Part shown: positions 1-10,200 of the stretch, one piece after another
Layout: each line of letters begins with the position of its first letter
How positions within the stretch are numbered: position 1 is the first letter of the stretch
Assembly (NCBI RefSeq): GCF_900198405.1
Contig: NZ_FZMR01000019.1
Location: forward strand, 1-64,000
Direction: 5' to 3'
DNA length: 64,000 bases
Origin: Helicobacter cetorum
GTDB lineage: Bacteria > Campylobacterota > Campylobacteria > Campylobacterales > Helicobacteraceae
The notes under the pieces: generated by a model
Databases searched by the model: none
What the model was told of the DNA's origin: nothing
The model's input: only the letters and a program-made list of their open reading frames with translations
Made by a program: the position numbers and the translations under genes

Positions 1-289
1 GGGTAAGAAAACCTTTTAATTCGTCTAGCACTTCCATTTCAAAATAGGTTGCTGTATCTACAATATGTGATTGAATTAAATCTAAAGGATAATTTGGCAC
101 ATAAAAAAGCACATTGTCATTACGCCATACATTATCCTGCATAGAAAGTTTGCGCTTAATTTGCATATTATCATGCTTAAGTGCTTGCTCTAATTTATTC
201 AAGTTATTCTTAATTATCTCCACATTACTAGGCAAGTAATACCACAATTTCAATTTGTGTAAAATCTTTTTGAAAATATTTACAACCAT
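1..289 (-). CDS. FkbM-like methyltransferase, N-terminal part
   Basis: The first 96 residues of a leftward gene whose 3' part lies outside the window. The ATG at 289 is preceded by an AAAGGAA ribosome site that overlaps the end of thiG, 10 bases away, so the two genes are probably cotranscribed. The segment with YVPNYPLDLIQ followed by VDTATYFEMEVLDEL resembles the region just before the SAM-binding core in FkbM-family methyltransferases, which often modify sugars or lipids. The catalytic domain is not visible here, so the family assignment is from memory of the motif and is only moderately sure. Confidence 0.55.
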   Translation of the reverse strand, partial: MVVNIFKKILHKLKLWYYLPSNVEIIKNNLNKLEQALKHDNMQIKRKLSMQDNVWRNDNVLFYVPNYPLDLIQSHIVDTATYFEMEVLDELKGFLT

Positions 290-299
290 TAATTTCCTT

Positions 300-1079
300 T
301 TATAATTGTGCCATTCCTAATATGGGCGAAGAAGCACTTGCATACGCTTTTTTCTCCATACGCCCCGCTAAAAAGCTCTTTCTTCCAGCAATTACAGCAT
401 GTTTTAAGCTCTCAGCCATTAAGATAGGGTCTTTAGCTAGAGCGATAGCTGAGTTGCTTAATACACCATCAGCCCCACACTCCATTGCAATGCTTGCATC
501 GCTCGCACACCCAACGCCTGCATCTACAATCACAGGCACTTTAATAGCCTCTTTAATAAAACTAATATTATAGCGATTTTGTATCCCTAAGCCACTTCCA
601 ATAGGTGCCGCTAAAGGCATCACCGCACTTGCTCCCGCATTTTCTAAATGCTTTGCCATAATGGGGTCATCATTAGTATAAGCTAGAACACAAAACCCCT
701 CTTTAGCCAAGATTTCACAAGCTTTTAAAGTTTCTAAAACATCAGGGTATAAGGTTTTTTCTTTATCCCCAATGATTTCTAGTTTGATAAAATCAATGCC
801 TGTTGCCTCTCTAACTAACCTAAATAGAGCGATCGCCTCATTAGCCTCTATGCACCCCGCAGAATTAGGTAAAAAACTTATTGGAGTGTCCTTAAAGGTT
901 TCTAGCAAATTCTCTTCATTCTTATTGATGATATTCACTCGCCTAACAGCCACAGTTATCATCTCAGCCCCACTTTTTAAAGTCGCCTCTTTAGTGGTAG
1001 CGAAATCCTTATATTTTCCAGAGCCGACAATGAGCCTAGATTTGAAAATTTTAGAGCCTATGATTAAGTCATCGTTCAT
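300..1079 (-). CDS. thiG: Thiazole synthase ThiG
   Basis: A 259-residue TIM-barrel enzyme that forms the thiazole phosphate ring of thiamine from deoxyxylulose phosphate, dehydroglycine and the sulfur carried on ThiS thiocarboxylate. Family landmarks are present: GSGKY near residue 19, the PNSAGC loop at 71-76, and IKLEIIGD with the Schiff-base lysine at about residue 99. The length is normal. The start has AGGAAA a few bases upstream. No other thiamine gene is adjacent; the sulfur carrier thiS lies at 51.6 kb. No thiF or thiH homologue is seen in the window. To my memory standard H. pylori genomes lack thiG, so this gene helps to separate the organism from H. pylori. Confidence 0.95.
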   Translation of the reverse strand: MNDDLIIGSKIFKSRLIVGSGKYKDFATTKEATLKSGAEMITVAVRRVNIINKNEENLLETFKDTPISFLPNSAGCIEANEAIALFRLVREATGIDFIKLEIIGDKEKTLYPDVLETLKACEILAKEGFCVLAYTNDDPIMAKHLENAGASAVMPLAAPIGSGLGIQNRYNISFIKEAIKVPVIVDAGVGCASDASIAMECGADGVLSNSAIALAKDPILMAESLKHAVIAGRKSFLAGRMEKKAYASASSPILGMAQL

Positions 1080-1152
1080 AAGATTTCCTATTTTTTAAGA
1101 AATAATGCGGTTTAAAAGAAACTCTTTTAAACCATAAAGAAAGAATAAGAGA

Positions 1153-1794
1153 TTAAGCTTTTTTATGCACTAATTCATTGATGTAGTGTTCTACTGAACC
1201 TAAGCCTTCTTTCTTTGCCCACTCATAGCACTTAGAGACAAAGTCCCAATTGATATGCTCATAGAATTTTTCCAAATACACAGGGCGTGCGTTTTTATGG
1301 TCAATATAATAAGCATGCTCCCATACATCTACCACTAAAAGAGGCACTTTTTTATCGGTTACCGGTGTTTGAGCGTTGCTAGTTTGAATAATCTCAATTT
1401 TTTGAGTGTCTAAATTATACACCGCCCAATTCCAGCCAGAGCCAAACAAAGTGATCGCACTCTTAATAAACTCTTCTTTAAATTTCTCTAATGAACCAAA
1501 ATCTTTTTCTAAAGCACTCTTTAACTCATCGCTTAACGCACTTGCTTTAGGGGCTAAGCAATCCCAATAAAAATCGTGGTTATAAATTTGAGCGGCATTA
1601 TTAAACACACCCCCACTAGACTTAGTTAAAATCTCAAACAAATTGCTGTCCTTAAACTCGCTCTCTTTGATGAGATTATTCAAGTTATTGACATAGGTTT
1701 GATGGTGCTTTCCATGGTGGAAATCAAACGCTACAGGGCTTAAAAAATCTCCCATACTATCTTTAGCAAAAGGTAATTCTCTTAATGAAAACAT
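1153..1794 (-). CDS. sodB: Iron superoxide dismutase SodB
   Basis: A 213-residue Fe-superoxide dismutase that converts superoxide to oxygen and peroxide in the cytoplasm. The metal ligands are visible: His26 in FDFHHGKHH, His73 in IYNHDFYW, and Asp156/His160 in VVDVWEHAYY. Length and sequence are nearly those of the H. pylori enzyme (HP0389). A TAAGGAG site precedes the ATG. In H. pylori sodB is repressed by apo-Fur; I see a plausible promoter but did not identify the operator. In H. pylori sodB sits next to tpx and cheW, whereas here cheW is 55 kb away, one sign of rearrangement. Confidence 0.97.
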   Translation of the reverse strand: MFSLRELPFAKDSMGDFLSPVAFDFHHGKHHQTYVNNLNNLIKESEFKDSNLFEILTKSSGGVFNNAAQIYNHDFYWDCLAPKASALSDELKSALEKDFGSLEKFKEEFIKSAITLFGSGWNWAVYNLDTQKIEIIQTSNAQTPVTDKKVPLLVVDVWEHAYYIDHKNARPVYLEKFYEHINWDFVSKCYEWAKKEGLGSVEHYINELVHKKA

Positions 1795-1822
1795 GATTTC
1801 TCCTTACATTTTTAATAGGCGT

Positions 1823-1828
1823 ATTGTA
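1823..1828 (-). promoter_or_regulatory. Probable sodB -10 box
   Basis: TACAAT on the minus strand, about 30 bases upstream of the sodB ATG. It fits the sigma80 -10 pattern of Helicobacter, which has little -35 conservation. The surrounding 1795-2103 stretch holds no gene. Confidence 0.4.
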
Positions 1829-2103
1829 ATCATTTTTTAGCGTTTTTTGGCAAACTAAGTCTTAAAAAACTTATAATGATGAAAATTTTGTAAAAATTGG
1901 GGAGTTTTTAGAACATAAAACTACTTTAAAATTAAGATATTTTTTAATTAAACAATTATTTTTAAAAATTGATTTTAAAATCAACAAATCGTATTTAACC
2001 TCAAATCTAGTTAAACGACTTGCCCCAATCTTGGGCTTGTTCTTACAGAAACTAAATCAAGGAAATACTAAGGAGTAAAAATAAGATAAAATGTAAAAAC
2101 AAA

Positions 2104-2179
2104 TGGTGGAGAATAGCGGGATCGAACCGCTGACCTCCTGCGTGCAAAGCAGGCGCTCTCCCAGCTGAGCTAATTCCCC
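2104..2179 (-). tRNA. tRNA-Ala (TGC)
   Basis: A 76-nt cloverleaf including the encoded CCA. The acceptor arms GGGGAAT and ATTCTCC pair with one G-U; the anticodon loop CTTTGCACG region gives TGC. It lies 21 bases from tRNA-Ile on the same strand. Confidence 0.97.
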
Positions 2180-2200
2180 AAACAAAGAATTGTAAAAGAA

Positions 2201-2277
<77 letters not shown>

Positions 2278-2350
2278 TTTGAACTTAAAGATGAAATTAT
2301 AGATTAAACTTTCTTAAAAACTTCTTAAATAATAAATTTGATAAAAATGT

Positions 2351-2356
2351 TACAAT
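2351..2356 (+). promoter_or_regulatory. Probable galE -10 box
   Basis: TACAAT lies 33 bases before the chosen galE start. Because it falls inside the longer open frame that begins at 2338, it supports the downstream ATG at 2389 as the true start. Confidence 0.4.
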
Positions 2357-2388
2357 ACTTATTATTTTTTAATTTCAAAAGGGGTTTT

Positions 2389-3423
2389 ATGGCATTATTA
2401 TTTACAGGGGCGTGCGGATATATTGGCTCTCATACTGCAAGAGTGTTTTTAGAACAAACTAAAGAAAACATCATCATTTTGGATAATCTAAGCACCGGTT
2501 TTTTAGAGCATGTAAAAGCACTAGAATATTACTATCCTAATAGGGTTACATTCATTCAAGCTAGTTTGAATGACACTCAAACTTTAGACACCTTTTTTAG
2601 TAAGCAACAACTAATTGAGCCAATTCAAGCAATCTTACACTTTGGGGCTAAGCTCTTGGTGGAAGAATCTATGCGTTTGCCTTTAGAATACTACACCAAC
2701 AACACGCTTAATACTCTAGAGCTTACCAAACTTTGCTTAAAACATAAAATCAAGCATTTTATTTTTTCTTCTACAGCCGCCGTTTATGGCGAAACAAACT
2801 CAAGCGTGAATGAAGAAAGCCCATTAAATCCTATCAATCCTTATGGAGCGTCTAAAATGATGAGCGAAAGGATTTTATTAGACACTTCTAAAATAGCGGA
2901 TTTTAAATGTGTTATCTTACGCTATTTCAATGTGGCTGGGGCATGCTTAAAAAATGATTATTCTACTTCTTACACGCTAGGTCAACGCAGTTTAAACGCT
3001 ACACACTTAATCAAAATTGCATGCGAATGTGCGGTGGGTAAAAGGAAAAAAATGGGGATTTTTGGCACTAACTACCCTACTAAGGATGGCACTTGCATTA
3101 GAGATTATATCCATGTAGATGATTTAGCCAATGCTCATTTAGCAAGCTATCAGGCTCTTTTAGAAAAAAACCAAAGTGAAATCTATAATGTCGGTTACAA
3201 TCAAGGCTATAGCGTAAAAGAAGTGATACAAAAGGTTAAAGAAATCTCAAACAACGATTTTTTAGTAGAGATTTTAGACAAACGACAAGGCGACCCAGCA
3301 AACCTAATCGCCAATAATGCTAAAATCTTAAAAAATACTTCTTTTAAGCCCCTTTATAACGACCTAGACACCATTATAAAGAGTGCTTTAGAATGGGAAG
3401 AGCACCTTTTGAAATTTCAATAA
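2389..3423 (+). CDS. galE: UDP-glucose 4-epimerase GalE
   Basis: A 344-residue short-chain dehydrogenase-type epimerase that interconverts UDP-glucose and UDP-galactose, needed in Helicobacter for LPS and O-antigen sugars. The NAD-binding GACGYIGSH is at the N-terminus, the catalytic YxxxK appears as YGASK near residue 146, and the substrate-domain sequence RDYIHVDDLA follows. The open frame extends 17 codons upstream, but the ATG at 2389 follows AAAAGGGG and gives the usual family start MALLFTGACGY. The 3' end overlaps the convergent truA by 7 bases. Confidence 0.94.
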   Translation: MALLFTGACGYIGSHTARVFLEQTKENIIILDNLSTGFLEHVKALEYYYPNRVTFIQASLNDTQTLDTFFSKQQLIEPIQAILHFGAKLLVEESMRLPLEYYTNNTLNTLELTKLCLKHKIKHFIFSSTAAVYGETNSSVNEESPLNPINPYGASKMMSERILLDTSKIADFKCVILRYFNVAGACLKNDYSTSYTLGQRSLNATHLIKIACECAVGKRKKMGIFGTNYPTKDGTCIRDYIHVDDLANAHLASYQALLEKNQSEIYNVGYNQGYSVKEVIQKVKEISNNDFLVEILDKRQGDPANLIANNAKILKNTSFKPLYNDLDTIIKSALEWEEHLLKFQ

Positions 3424-4145
3424 TACACCCTATGCAAATACAAGCCATTAGCCATTATAGGCGTGTGGATGGTGGCTTTAATATTATTGATTTGATTTTG
3501 AAGTTCAATAAGCGTGATTTTTTGTAATGAATACGCCACACTTGCTTGAACTATCAGCCTAACGCTAGAGCGTAAAAACGCATCACCTATGATTTTAAAT
3601 GCCACGCACTTATGCCCCATAATACAAGTTTCATAAGCAAAAGCTTTAAAAATAGTGCGTTCTGGATTTGTTCTAGCCCCACCTTCTTTTTTAAATAGAG
3701 AAAAGTTATGCTTGCCTATAAATTGCTTTAAAGCTGTATTTAACAAATCTAATGGGCCGTAATTTTCACAGGCTATATAGGGAGAGAGAAAGGGTGTTTT
3801 TAAATTTTTAGTTAAAAGGTAGCGATACGCTCTCTTTTTAGCGTCAAATCTTGCATGAAAATTCTTTTCTTCTAATTTCTTTAAGATAATGTGTGGAGCA
3901 AGTTTAGGGGCGAGATAATAAAATAAATTAGTGGTATTCCAATGCTTAGGGGTAGAAAAGGATAGAACTTGATTGTTTGCATGCACGCCTTTATCGGTGC
4001 GTCCGGCTGAAACTACAGCACTTTTAATCCCTAATGAATTTAAAGCACTCTCAATTTTATCTTGAACGCCAAGTTTATTAGGCTGTTTAGCATAACCTAA
4101 AAAATATGCCCCATCATAAGCGATAGTTGCTTTAAAATAACGCAT
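3417..4145 (-). CDS. truA: tRNA pseudouridine(38-40) synthase TruA
   Basis: A 242-residue enzyme that isomerises uridines 38-40 in the anticodon arm of tRNAs. The catalytic aspartate is Asp51 in GRTDKGVHA, and the conserved FHARFDAKKRAYRY block follows. It starts one base after the stop of the upstream permease gene, so it is the last gene of a leftward operon. It ends in a small overlap with the convergent galE. Confidence 0.95.
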   Translation of the reverse strand: MRYFKATIAYDGAYFLGYAKQPNKLGVQDKIESALNSLGIKSAVVSAGRTDKGVHANNQVLSFSTPKHWNTTNLFYYLAPKLAPHIILKKLEEKNFHARFDAKKRAYRYLLTKNLKTPFLSPYIACENYGPLDLLNTALKQFIGKHNFSLFKKEGGARTNPERTIFKAFAYETCIMGHKCVAFKIIGDAFLRSSVRLIVQASVAYSLQKITLIELQNQINNIKATIHTPIMANGLYLHRVYY

Positions 4146-4146
4146 T

Positions 4147-5184
4147 CTAATAACGCTTTAAGATAAATTTTTTAAACAATAAATAAGAGATGAACGCCCA
4201 AATAAAAGGGAAGAAAAAGGTCATCAAAAACAAATCTGTAGAAATCACATGCACCATCAAAAAATAAATGCCAATCGCTAAAAGCACATACACATAGCTG
4301 AGATTAGTCTTAAATCGTGGGTTTGCTATACCAAATAAAGGGATTAAAAACACGCTCGCTAGGGGGAAAAATGAAACAAGAATCGCTTGAGAAAAACGGC
4401 GTTTTTGACTTTTACTAGCATTTTTACCAAAGGCTCTTTTCCAATAGCCTAAATAATCAGTGCCTTGCAAATAAGCCGCATCATTAGAGCTAAAAGATTT
4501 TAGTTTGTTGCGTAAATGCAATTCGTCAAAATCAATTTTACGCATTTTATCGCCTTGAGTAAAATACGCATTCCCATGATATAAATTCAATTCAAACACG
4601 CCGTTTTTATTATTGATATTGCCTTTTTGAGCTAAAATAAAACTTTCTTGAGAGAGACTTTTATTAGAAAAAAGCACTAAATTATCATAAGAATTATTCT
4701 TAGCCTTATCCACATACACAAGCCAATCGCCTAGTTTTTGTCCAAACTCGCCCGCTCTAATATTAATATCAATTTTGTCCTTTTTTTGACGCAAAAACCC
4801 ATAATACGCACTCTTAGAAGTAGGGATTAAAACAAGCGAAAACACTAACAAAATCACGCTCACTAAAATACTTAGTGGCACAAACGCTCTAGTCATTGTT
4901 TTAGGCGAAACCCCTAAGGAAAAAAAGACTAACAATTCATGGTCATAACTAAGCCTTGAAAGCCCCAAAGCACAAGCTGCAAAAAAAGTAATGGGTAAAA
5001 TAAAAAATATGGTTCCGGGTAGAGAATACAAAAAGAGTTGCACTAAATCTAAAAAGCTCACTTTAATCACTAACGTAACGCTTGCAATACCGATTAAAAG
5101 CACGATAGAAGAAATAAAAAACAGCACTAAAAAGAATGAAAAAAAGACTTGCGAAACTGCTACAAAAAGATAGTGTTTAACCAT
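4147..5184 (-). CDS. LptF/LptG-family LPS export permease
   Basis: A 345-residue inner-membrane protein of the YjgP/YjgQ family, the permease half of the Lpt transporter that extracts LPS from the inner membrane with LptB and passes it to the periplasmic bridge. Three hydrophobic segments fill the first 110 residues, a periplasmic domain of about 150 residues follows, and three more transmembrane segments lie between residues 265 and 340, which is the family topology. It corresponds by position to HP0362. I cannot tell LptF from LptG from sequence alone. It is the middle gene of a pcm–permease–truA cluster. Confidence 0.85.
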   Translation of the reverse strand: MVKHYLFVAVSQVFFSFFLVLFFISSIVLLIGIASVTLVIKVSFLDLVQLFLYSLPGTIFFILPITFFAACALGLSRLSYDHELLVFFSLGVSPKTMTRAFVPLSILVSVILLVFSLVLIPTSKSAYYGFLRQKKDKIDINIRAGEFGQKLGDWLVYVDKAKNNSYDNLVLFSNKSLSQESFILAQKGNINNKNGVFELNLYHGNAYFTQGDKMRKIDFDELHLRNKLKSFSSNDAAYLQGTDYLGYWKRAFGKNASKSQKRRFSQAILVSFFPLASVFLIPLFGIANPRFKTNLSYVYVLLAIGIYFLMVHVISTDLFLMTFFFPFIWAFISYLLFKKFILKRY

Positions 5185-5199
5185 GTTTTTTCTAACCCC

Positions 5200-5829
5200 T
5201 TATTGCACCCCATCTAAAACCGGCACAAACAAACATTTTTCTAACACTTTTTGAACGCACAAGGTGTTATTTTTTTTCACAAAGCGTTTAATCACTTGCT
5301 CGTTATTTTCTTGTATGGGTGCAACTAAAATTCCGCCTTCTTCAAGCTGGTCAATAAGAGCTTGCGGAATATTTTTAGCACAAGCGGAAAATAAAATCCT
5401 ATCATAAGGGGCGTATTGCTCCCAGCCCTTGTTCCCATCAGCAAGCTTAATATGAATATTTTCTAAACCTAAAGCTTTAATGCGTGAGCGTGCTTCTATA
5501 TACAAACTTTCAATCCTTTCAATACTAAAAACACGCCTAAAAATCTTGGATAGCACTGCCGCTTGATAGCCACTCCCACAGCCAATTTCTAGCACGCTAT
5601 CCACATTATCTACTTCCAAATATTGTGTCATTTTTGCCACGGTCAAGGGCGAAGAAATATATTGTTGTGCTTGCATGGACAAGGCGTTCAAGGTATAGGC
5701 AAAATGTTTGAAAGGGGCTGGCACAAAGATTTCTCTCTCAATGCTTTCCATAGCCTTTCTTACTTTTGCATGCAAACTGAAACGCTTATTGATTTCTTCA
5801 CACATCAAGCGATTTTTTATACTTTTCAA
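5200..5829 (-). CDS. pcm: Protein-L-isoaspartate O-methyltransferase
   Basis: A 209-residue SAM-dependent enzyme that methylates damaged isoaspartyl residues so they can revert to aspartate. SAM motif I reads [11 protein letters not shown] (Gly83, Gly85, Gly87), and the substrate-side SSPLTVAKM precedes it. The start is a TTG at 5829, preceded by AAGG seven bases away; an internal ATG eight codons later is possible, but the upstream residues look conserved with H. pylori (HP0363). It lies 9 bases downstream of nrdB, so it is probably cotranscribed. Confidence 0.95.
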   Translation of the reverse strand: MKSIKNRLMCEEINKRFSLHAKVRKAMESIEREIFVPAPFKHFAYTLNALSMQAQQYISSPLTVAKMTQYLEVDNVDSVLEIGCGSGYQAAVLSKIFRRVFSIERIESLYIEARSRIKALGLENIHIKLADGNKGWEQYAPYDRILFSACAKNIPQALIDQLEEGGILVAPIQENNEQVIKRFVKKNNTLCVQKVLEKCLFVPVLDGVQ

Positions 5830-5838
5830 ACAAACACC

Positions 5839-6864
5839 TTAAAAATCATCAAAACTCACGCTTCCTTTAGCATAATTACTCACCCTAGCTTCAAAGAAAT
5901 TAGAGCGTTGCTCATTAAAACTTGAAAAGCTCTCTACCCATTTAATGGGGTGCTGAACGCCATAAATTTTAGGAATGCCTACCTTACTCAAACGACCATC
6001 GGCCAAAAACTGAATGTATTGCTCAATCAAGCTTGAAGTAAGACCTAAAATCTTGCCTTGTGTGATGTAATCCCCCCACGAAGCTTCAATCTCTACAGCT
6101 TTTTTAAACATCTCTATGACTTCAGCAATCAATTTGGGCGTGAATAAATCTTTCCTTTCATCTCTTAAGGCATTTATCATGTTTTGAAATAAAATCAAAT
6201 GCGTAACCTCATCTCTTTGGATAAAGCGTATCATTTGAGCTGAGCCTAGCATTTTACCACTTCTAGCAAGCGTATAAAAATAGCTAAACCCACTATAAAA
6301 ATAAATCCCTTCTAAAATTTGATTAGCAAAAAGAGCTTTGATAATGTTTTCTTCTGTAGGGTTTTTGGCTAGTTCCATATACACTTCAGCGATGTAATCA
6401 TTCTTACTCTTTAGTTGCATATCGGTGCGCCACATATCATAAATCTCTTCCGTATTCGCACTAATGCTTTCTACCATAACCGCATACGCATGGCTGTGTA
6501 AGGCTTCTTCATAAGCTTGACGCACCAAGCATAGATTAATCTCTGGGCTTGTAATAAAAGGATTGACATTATCAATGAGATTATTTGTTTGTAGGCTATC
6601 CATAAAAATGAGTTGTGCTAAGGCTCTGTCATAGCCGATTTTTTCTTCCGCACTCAATTTGAGATAATCTCTCTTATCATCATTCATGCTCACTTCTTCA
6701 GCAAACCAGGTGTTAGCGAGCATCATTTTCCATAAATCATCAGCCCACTGATACTTGATTTTATTCAAATCAAACATGCTTGTAGGATTACCCCCAAAAA
6801 TCTTTCGTTCATTCACACTTTCTGTAGAATTAGGGTTATAAATCTTCTTGCGTGAAACTTCCAT
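5839..6864 (-). CDS. nrdB: Ribonucleotide reductase beta subunit NrdB
   Basis: A 341-residue class I ribonucleotide reductase small subunit, which makes the di-iron/tyrosyl radical that starts deoxyribonucleotide synthesis with NrdA. Probable metal and radical residues are Asp89, Glu120 and His123, with the radical tyrosine Tyr127 in EEALHSHAY; the second ligand pair is in the RDEVTH segment. The short C-terminal tail SVSFDDF is the kind that docks to NrdA. It heads the leftward cluster nrdB-pcm-permease-truA, as in H. pylori HP0364-0361. Confidence 0.96.
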   Translation of the reverse strand: MEVSRKKIYNPNSTESVNERKIFGGNPTSMFDLNKIKYQWADDLWKMMLANTWFAEEVSMNDDKRDYLKLSAEEKIGYDRALAQLIFMDSLQTNNLIDNVNPFITSPEINLCLVRQAYEEALHSHAYAVMVESISANTEEIYDMWRTDMQLKSKNDYIAEVYMELAKNPTEENIIKALFANQILEGIYFYSGFSYFYTLARSGKMLGSAQMIRFIQRDEVTHLILFQNMINALRDERKDLFTPKLIAEVIEMFKKAVEIEASWGDYITQGKILGLTSSLIEQYIQFLADGRLSKVGIPKIYGVQHPIKWVESFSSFNEQRSNFFEARVSNYAKGSVSFDDF

Positions 6865-7041
6865 ATTTTTCCTTAAAAACCATATAATTATGTAGTCCTA
6901 TAGGATACTCTTAAAAGCATTTAAAACCCCTTAAAAGTAAGCATAAAACTTAATTTTTTTGAGAATTTTAATCGTTTCAGTATTTTTAAAGGATTAAAAA
7001 GCTAGAATGCAGTTTCTTTATTTTCTCTTATTACGCGTTAC

Positions 7042-7126
7042 GCGGAAGTGGCGAAATTGGTAGACGCACTAGACTTAGGATCTAGCGCCGCAAGGCATGA
7101 AGGTTCGATTCCTTTCTTCCGCACCA
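7042..7126 (+). tRNA. tRNA-Leu (TAG)
   Basis: An 85-nt class II tRNA with a long variable arm and encoded CCA. Acceptor arms GCGGAAG and CTTCCGC pair perfectly, and the anticodon loop CTTAGGA gives TAG. A TAGAAT box at 7003-7008 is a plausible promoter. The gene lies at a boundary: to its left is the H. pylori HP0360-0364 block, to its right an accessory helicase gene. Confidence 0.97.
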
Positions 7127-7209
7127 CTTTTATTATTACCCGCTATTGACATTGACTACTTATTTAATTTTATTCACTACCATGCCTTTTATAACACTAA
7201 GGATATTAA

Positions 7210-10200
7210 ATGACAGGACAGCAAGAAAATATTTTAGATGCTTACATTATGATAGAGCATTTAAGCGAAGGTGCTATTAACAAAAAAGATAAAAGCTTAA
7301 ATGCCCTTTCACATTTAACTATCCCCATGAATTATAACAGCTTAGAATCATACGATTTTAAATCTCTTTTTCATCAAGCCTTAGAAAATTTTAAAAAAAG
7401 AGAAAAGATTAACAATGATAAAAAACTAGCTCTAGTGTGTTATTTTGGTATTTTTGCTTTTGAAGAGATAGAGACTATTTTAAAAGAAAAATACAATATT
7501 ACTAAGCAAGATGAAAATAAAGTAAAGAGTGATAAATTTAGCCTGATTTTAGCTTTTGATAAAAACTTAAACTTTATTGAAGAGCAACTTTTTTATACGA
7601 TGAGTGCTTATGTAAGAAAAAATAAAGACATAACAGATGCTTTAGAAACAATAGAGCAAGACCTAAAAGACAAGCTCATAAAACAATTTGAAGAAGAAAA
7701 GAAAGATTTTAATGAAGTCTTTTTGCAATTTTGTAAAGAATATAGTGTTAATGAAGATAATTTTAGGTTTTGTTTTGTTAAAAATAGTGAAACAGAACTC
7801 ATTAATTTGCATTCTTTTTTTATTAAAGATTTAAAAATGGCTAAAAGCTTGAATAATGCTAATGTTAATACTTATTTAAGCGAATGCGATATTACAAAAA
7901 GACAAAATTGCGATAGTCATAAGGATTCGCCTAATTTTAACCCTAAAACTTTAAATGAAATTTTAGCCCCCAAAAACTATCCCTTAGGGCGTTTTACTAA
8001 CGAGTATCCCCCAAGATTTATGCAACAAATTGCCATCAATTTAGCCTTAAGTGAAAAAAGCGGGTTTTTAAGAAGTGTCAATGGCCCACCGGGCACAGGT
8101 AAAACCACGCTTTTAAAAGATATTTTTGCCGATTTAATCGTTAGACAAGCTTATGAAATAGCACAATTAGACGATAAAGTAATCATTAATCAAACTAAAC
8201 TATCTAAAAATGAAATGCAAAATTTAGGTATTTTGCCTGAAAGTATCGCTGATAAAAATATTATGGTGGCAAGTTCTAATAATTCTGCTGTGCAAAATAT
8301 TGTCAAAGAATTACCTAAAAACGAACAAATTGCTGTTATATTTAAGGCTTTGGCAGAAAAAATTGATTACTTTAAAGAGGTGGCAAATGATGAAGAGAAT
8401 AATGATAATTGGGGGTTATTTGCCTTAGAAGGTGGGGCGAGTGCTAATGTTAAAAAAATATTACATAAATTAGATAGTGTAGTAAAAATTTTAAAAGAAT
8501 TAAAAACTAATCAAGAGATAAAACATGCTTGTAAAGCTATGCTTAAAGCCACTTTAAAAGCGTATTTTCCTATAGATTTAGCCTATTTAGACATGTTTGA
8601 TTGTGCTGATTTAGACATGCAAGAAGAAAAAGATAATTTTGATATTTATAAGGCGTTTTTAGTCCTTTATGATTATGTTGAAAAATTGCAAATAAAAACA
8701 CAAGCAACCAGTGAACAATCAAGGCCATTAATGGAGCAATATGTAAAAGAGCGTAATAAGTTTTTAAAAGAAAAGACTCAAAAACAAACTAATTTGAACG
8801 CTAGAATTACTGAATTAGAGCTTTATAGAGATAATGAGCCAAAAAGACTAGAAATTTTAAAAAACAAATTGCAAAATACAAACGATGCCAAAATAAAAGA
8901 AAAAATCACAAAGGATATAAAAGCCTTAGAAAATGGCATAGATAAATCCATACAAGACAACAAGCAATGGTTTGAAACTTGGCTAACTAATAAAGAGCAA
9001 TCTTTAAACGCCCTTAAACAACAAATACAAGGGGATAATATTTTAGATTTTTCTCTTTCTTATGAAAAATTGCAAAAGTCTAACCCTTGGTTTAATGATA
9101 AATTTAGGAATTTACAATCACAACTCTTTTTACTCGCCTTAGGGGTAAAAAAGCAGTTTTTGTGCGATAATGTAGAACATTTAGAAAATGCGTTTAATAT
9201 TTGGAGCAATCCTAACAAACTTGAAAACATAGAGAACAAAAAAGAGTTATTAAAAAACGCTTTTAATTGGATAAATTGTGCAATTCCAGTGATTAGCACC
9301 ACTTTTGCGAGTTTTTCTCGCATGTTTAGTGCTTTAGAAAATGAAACTAATTTCATAGGCAATCTATTTATTGATGAAGCAGGACAAGCTACGCCTCAAA
9401 GCGCTATTGGGGCCTTATTTAGAGCTAAAAGGGTGTTAGCTGTGGGAGACCCTGCTCAAATTGAACCAGTAGTAACTTTAGAGAGTGCTATGTTTAATAT
9501 CATCGCTAAAAAACATCAAGTGAACGAACATTTTTTAAGTGATGAAACTTCTATTCAAAGCCTTATAGACCATATAAGTCTCTATGGTTATTACAAAAAA
9601 AATGGTAGTTATATAGGCATTCCTTTATGGGTGCATAATCGTTGTGATAGCCCTATGTTTGATATTGCTAATAAAATTTCTTATGATAATTTAATGGTGC
9701 AGGGTAGAGATAATACTAAAGGACTAGCGATTTTTTATGATATTAAAGGAAAGGCAAGAGACAAATTCGTAGAAGAACAAGCAGAGTTTTTAAAGCAAGA
9801 AATTGCAAAAAGACTAGAAAAAGACCCAACCTTAAAAGATGAAATTTATGTCATTTCACCTTTTAATAATGTGGCTTTCCAGTTATCTCAAAAATTAAAG
9901 GATTATGGTTTTAGGTATAAAAAGAATGTTGGCACGGTGCATACTTTTCAAGGAAAAGAAGCCAAAATTGTGTATTTAGTTTTAGGAGCGGATAATACAG
10001 CACAAAATAAGGGAGCGGCTAATTGGGCAGTTGGTAAGCCTAATATTTTAAATGTAGCGGCTACTAGAGCTAAAAATGAATTTTACATTATAGGCGATAT
10101 TGATGTGTATAAAAATTTGGGGTGTATGAAAGAAGCTTATAAGCTTTTAGAGATAAAAACAGACCAAAACAAATCAGAAAAACAACAAACATTCACCAAG